A stretch of DNA of 64,000 nt. Origin: Domibacillus epiphyticus (lineage in GTDB: Bacteria; Bacillota; Bacilli; Bacillales; Domibacillaceae). Within the stretch, counting starts at the first letter, position 1. Every line of letters begins with the position of its first letter. Location: contig NZ_MSFI01000014.1 of NCBI RefSeq assembly GCF_001975785.1, positions 1 through 64,000 of the forward strand, read 5' to 3'. Below the pieces are notes generated by a model. The model was not told where the DNA came from, did not search any database, and worked only from the letters and a program-made list of their open reading frames with translations. The translations under genes and the position numbers were made by a program. This document shows positions 62,621 through 64,000 of this stretch, piece after piece.

Positions 62621-64000
62621 ATGGAGACATCAATCGTTGCAAAAGGGGCAACAACCGTAGAAGCAGTACAAAATGCATTAACGCAGCTTGATGCTACACT
62701 GCCGGAAGTTGAAGTTGTCATTCTTAAAAATGGCGGCCGTTCGTTATTTGGTATAAGGCAAAAAGAAGCTATGGTTAAGGTCATAAAAAAAGAGGTCCCG
62801 CTAAAACTAAGACATATAACAGAAGTTGATACAATAATTGATGAAGTCACAGAAGCTTACACAACTAGATCCTCCTCAAAATCTTTGTCAAAAAAACCAA
62901 TCGATAATAAATCATATATCCAATTTGTAAACGGGAAAATGAATGTGTTTTCATCTGAACATTCGTGTCCTGTTATCATCCCTCATCCCCGTGTTTCTTT
63001 ATATGTGAATGAACAACTCGTAACAGAAAAAAGAGCGGTCTCAGAAAAAGATGAAATTGAAGTGAGAGCGCAAGAATCCATTGAGCCTGCAAAATCGACA
63101 ATACATGTCGCGCAGGATGAAATGTCGGTTTCCATTCATGTTCAGCCGGAGCGCCGTACAATTTATAAAATAAAAGACACCCAAAAGCTTGAAACATTAA
63201 AAATACAGGTGGAACCTGAAACATCCCTGAAGAATCCTTTTACTGAAAAAGATATTCGGAAACAGTTGAACCAACTTGGCATTACGACAGGTATTCAAGA
63301 TGAGGAAATAAAAAAAGCTTCAGAATCTTTAGAAACGGCTACATTTATTCTCGCAAAAGGAATTCCGCCTGTTGAAGGAAAAGATGGCGAAATTAAGTTT
63401 GCCGTTGAAGTCACTCGTACTGCTAATCCAGGGCCAAGAAAAAAAGAAGACGGGAAAGTTGATTATCGTGAAACGGGCTTTATTCCATCCGTTGAAGAAG
63501 GGGCACTTATTGCACGAATTATTCAGGCTCAGAAAGGGAAGAGCGGTTTTTCTGTTACTGGGCGTGAGGTAAAACCGAATCCAGTTAAAGACGTGGTTGT
63601 CCGTCTAGGACAAGGCGTGAAACTTGTTGGAGGTGCACAAATTATCTCCGCCATATCTGGACGTCCTCATGTGGAAAAGCGCGGCAGCATTTTGAATATA
63701 GCACTGTTAAAGGAATACAACCATGACGGTGATGTTAACCTTAAAAGCGGGAACATCTATTTTGACGGAGATGTATGTATAAAAGGAAATGTTGCCGAAT
63801 TAATGAAAGTGGAGGCAAAAGGAGAGATTTTTATTAATGGATCAACCGAAAAGGCCTCTATTCAATCTGGAAGCTGTATTGAACTGATAGGAAATGTTTT
63901 TTCATCTTCAATTACTGCGGGAAAAACAAATCTTGTTATTTTAGAACTAACTGAACAATTAGAGGGAATTATCAGTCATTTAGAACTTGTCAATAAGTCG
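62621..64000 (+). CDS. FapA/DUF342 polymer-forming protein, 5' part
   Basis: At least 460 codons are present and the frame is still open at the window edge. The N-terminus (TTVEAVQNALTQLDATLPEVEVVILKNGGRSLFGIRQKEAMVKV in pieces) is a Jag_N-like domain. Then come FVNGKMNVF and the DUF342 marks GIPPVEGKDG, PSVEEGALIARIIQAQKGKSGFSVTGREV and the start of the beta-helix (LIGNVFSSS). FapA proteins are large cytoplasmic proteins of unknown role. ATG 62621 has AAGGAGGA 8 bases upstream. Confidence 0.85.
   Translation, partial: METSIVAKGATTVEAVQNALTQLDATLPEVEVVILKNGGRSLFGIRQKEAMVKVIKKEVPLKLRHITEVDTIIDEVTEAYTTRSSSKSLSKKPIDNKSYIQFVNGKMNVFSSEHSCPVIIPHPRVSLYVNEQLVTEKRAVSEKDEIEVRAQESIEPAKSTIHVAQDEMSVSIHVQPERRTIYKIKDTQKLETLKIQVEPETSLKNPFTEKDIRKQLNQLGITTGIQDEEIKKASESLETATFILAKGIPPVEGKDGEIKFAVEVTRTANPGPRKKEDGKVDYRETGFIPSVEEGALIARIIQAQKGKSGFSVTGREVKPNPVKDVVVRLGQGVKLVGGAQIISAISGRPHVEKRGSILNIALLKEYNHDGDVNLKSGNIYFDGDVCIKGNVAELMKVEAKGEIFINGSTEKASIQSGSCIELIGNVFSSSITAGKTNLVILELTEQLEGIISHLELVNKS

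Overview
The window looks like the chromosome of a low-GC Gram-positive spore former of the family Bacillaceae. Strong AAGGAGG-type ribosome binding sites, frequent TTG/GTG starts, AT-rich intergenic DNA, and a gene order matching the Bacillus subtilis lexA-to-yneR neighbourhood support this: lexA, yneA, yneB, ynzC, tkt, yneF, ynzD, ccdA, ccdC, yneK, citB, yneP, yneQ, yneR. Host genes unrelated to that backbone and two integrated elements interrupt the order. I saw no rRNA or tRNA genes.

Layout. (1) 1-5449: a catabolic cluster made of a Rieske oxygenase, a cysteine-type amidohydrolase, an NMT1-like binding lipoprotein, a lone N-terminal domain of ketol-acid reductoisomerase, an EamA exporter and a class II aldolase. 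It forms two transcription units, and each has the same 17-bp GTTC...GAAC palindrome upstream. (2) 5577-9741: a Y-family polymerase, an RsbR-like stressosome protein, a short-chain dehydrogenase, and a promoter-hairpin-terminator unit that looks like a small RNA gene. (3) 9742-14314: the SOS pair lexA/yneAB with four SOS boxes in 101 bp, then ynzC, tkt and yneF.

(4) 14218-30873 is the most interesting part: a 16.6-kb element inserted in the 3' end of yneF and bounded by an exact 81-bp direct repeat. It encodes a tyrosine integrase, a scaffold-like protein, an SU10-type major capsid protein, small and large terminase, an SPP1-type portal, two probable connector proteins, a BhlA-like holin, and a putative replication initiator followed by iterons. 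No tail, baseplate or endolysin gene is visible. This is the gene content expected of a capsid-forming phage satellite that borrows tails from a helper. It also carries a HEPN-type putative RNase and a surface lipoprotein. About 2.9 kb after the integrase has no convincing gene. That stretch holds a run of hairpins (candidate structured RNA) and an array of dispersed 22-23 bp palindromic sites with a 427-bp higher-order repeat. I could not match either to a known system.

(5) 31266-47523: an ASCH protein, an internally deleted FliD, ynzD, the ccdA/ccdC cytochrome c genes, sbcDC, a SCO1-type copper protein, a PucR-type regulator, an L,D-transpeptidase, an acetate symporter operon and a lytic transglycosylase. 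(6) 47602-51901: a second, smaller island with a P-type cation ATPase and a MEDS-domain protein. It lies in the 3' end of a minus-strand gene, and the displaced end of that gene survives beside its own terminator at the far side of the island. (7) 52327-64000: a CorA transporter, aconitase, an FbpB-like small protein, a cobalamin riboswitch controlling cobT-bluB, gamma-glutamyltransferase with an M20 peptidase, yneP/Q/R, and a FapA-type protein cut by the window end.
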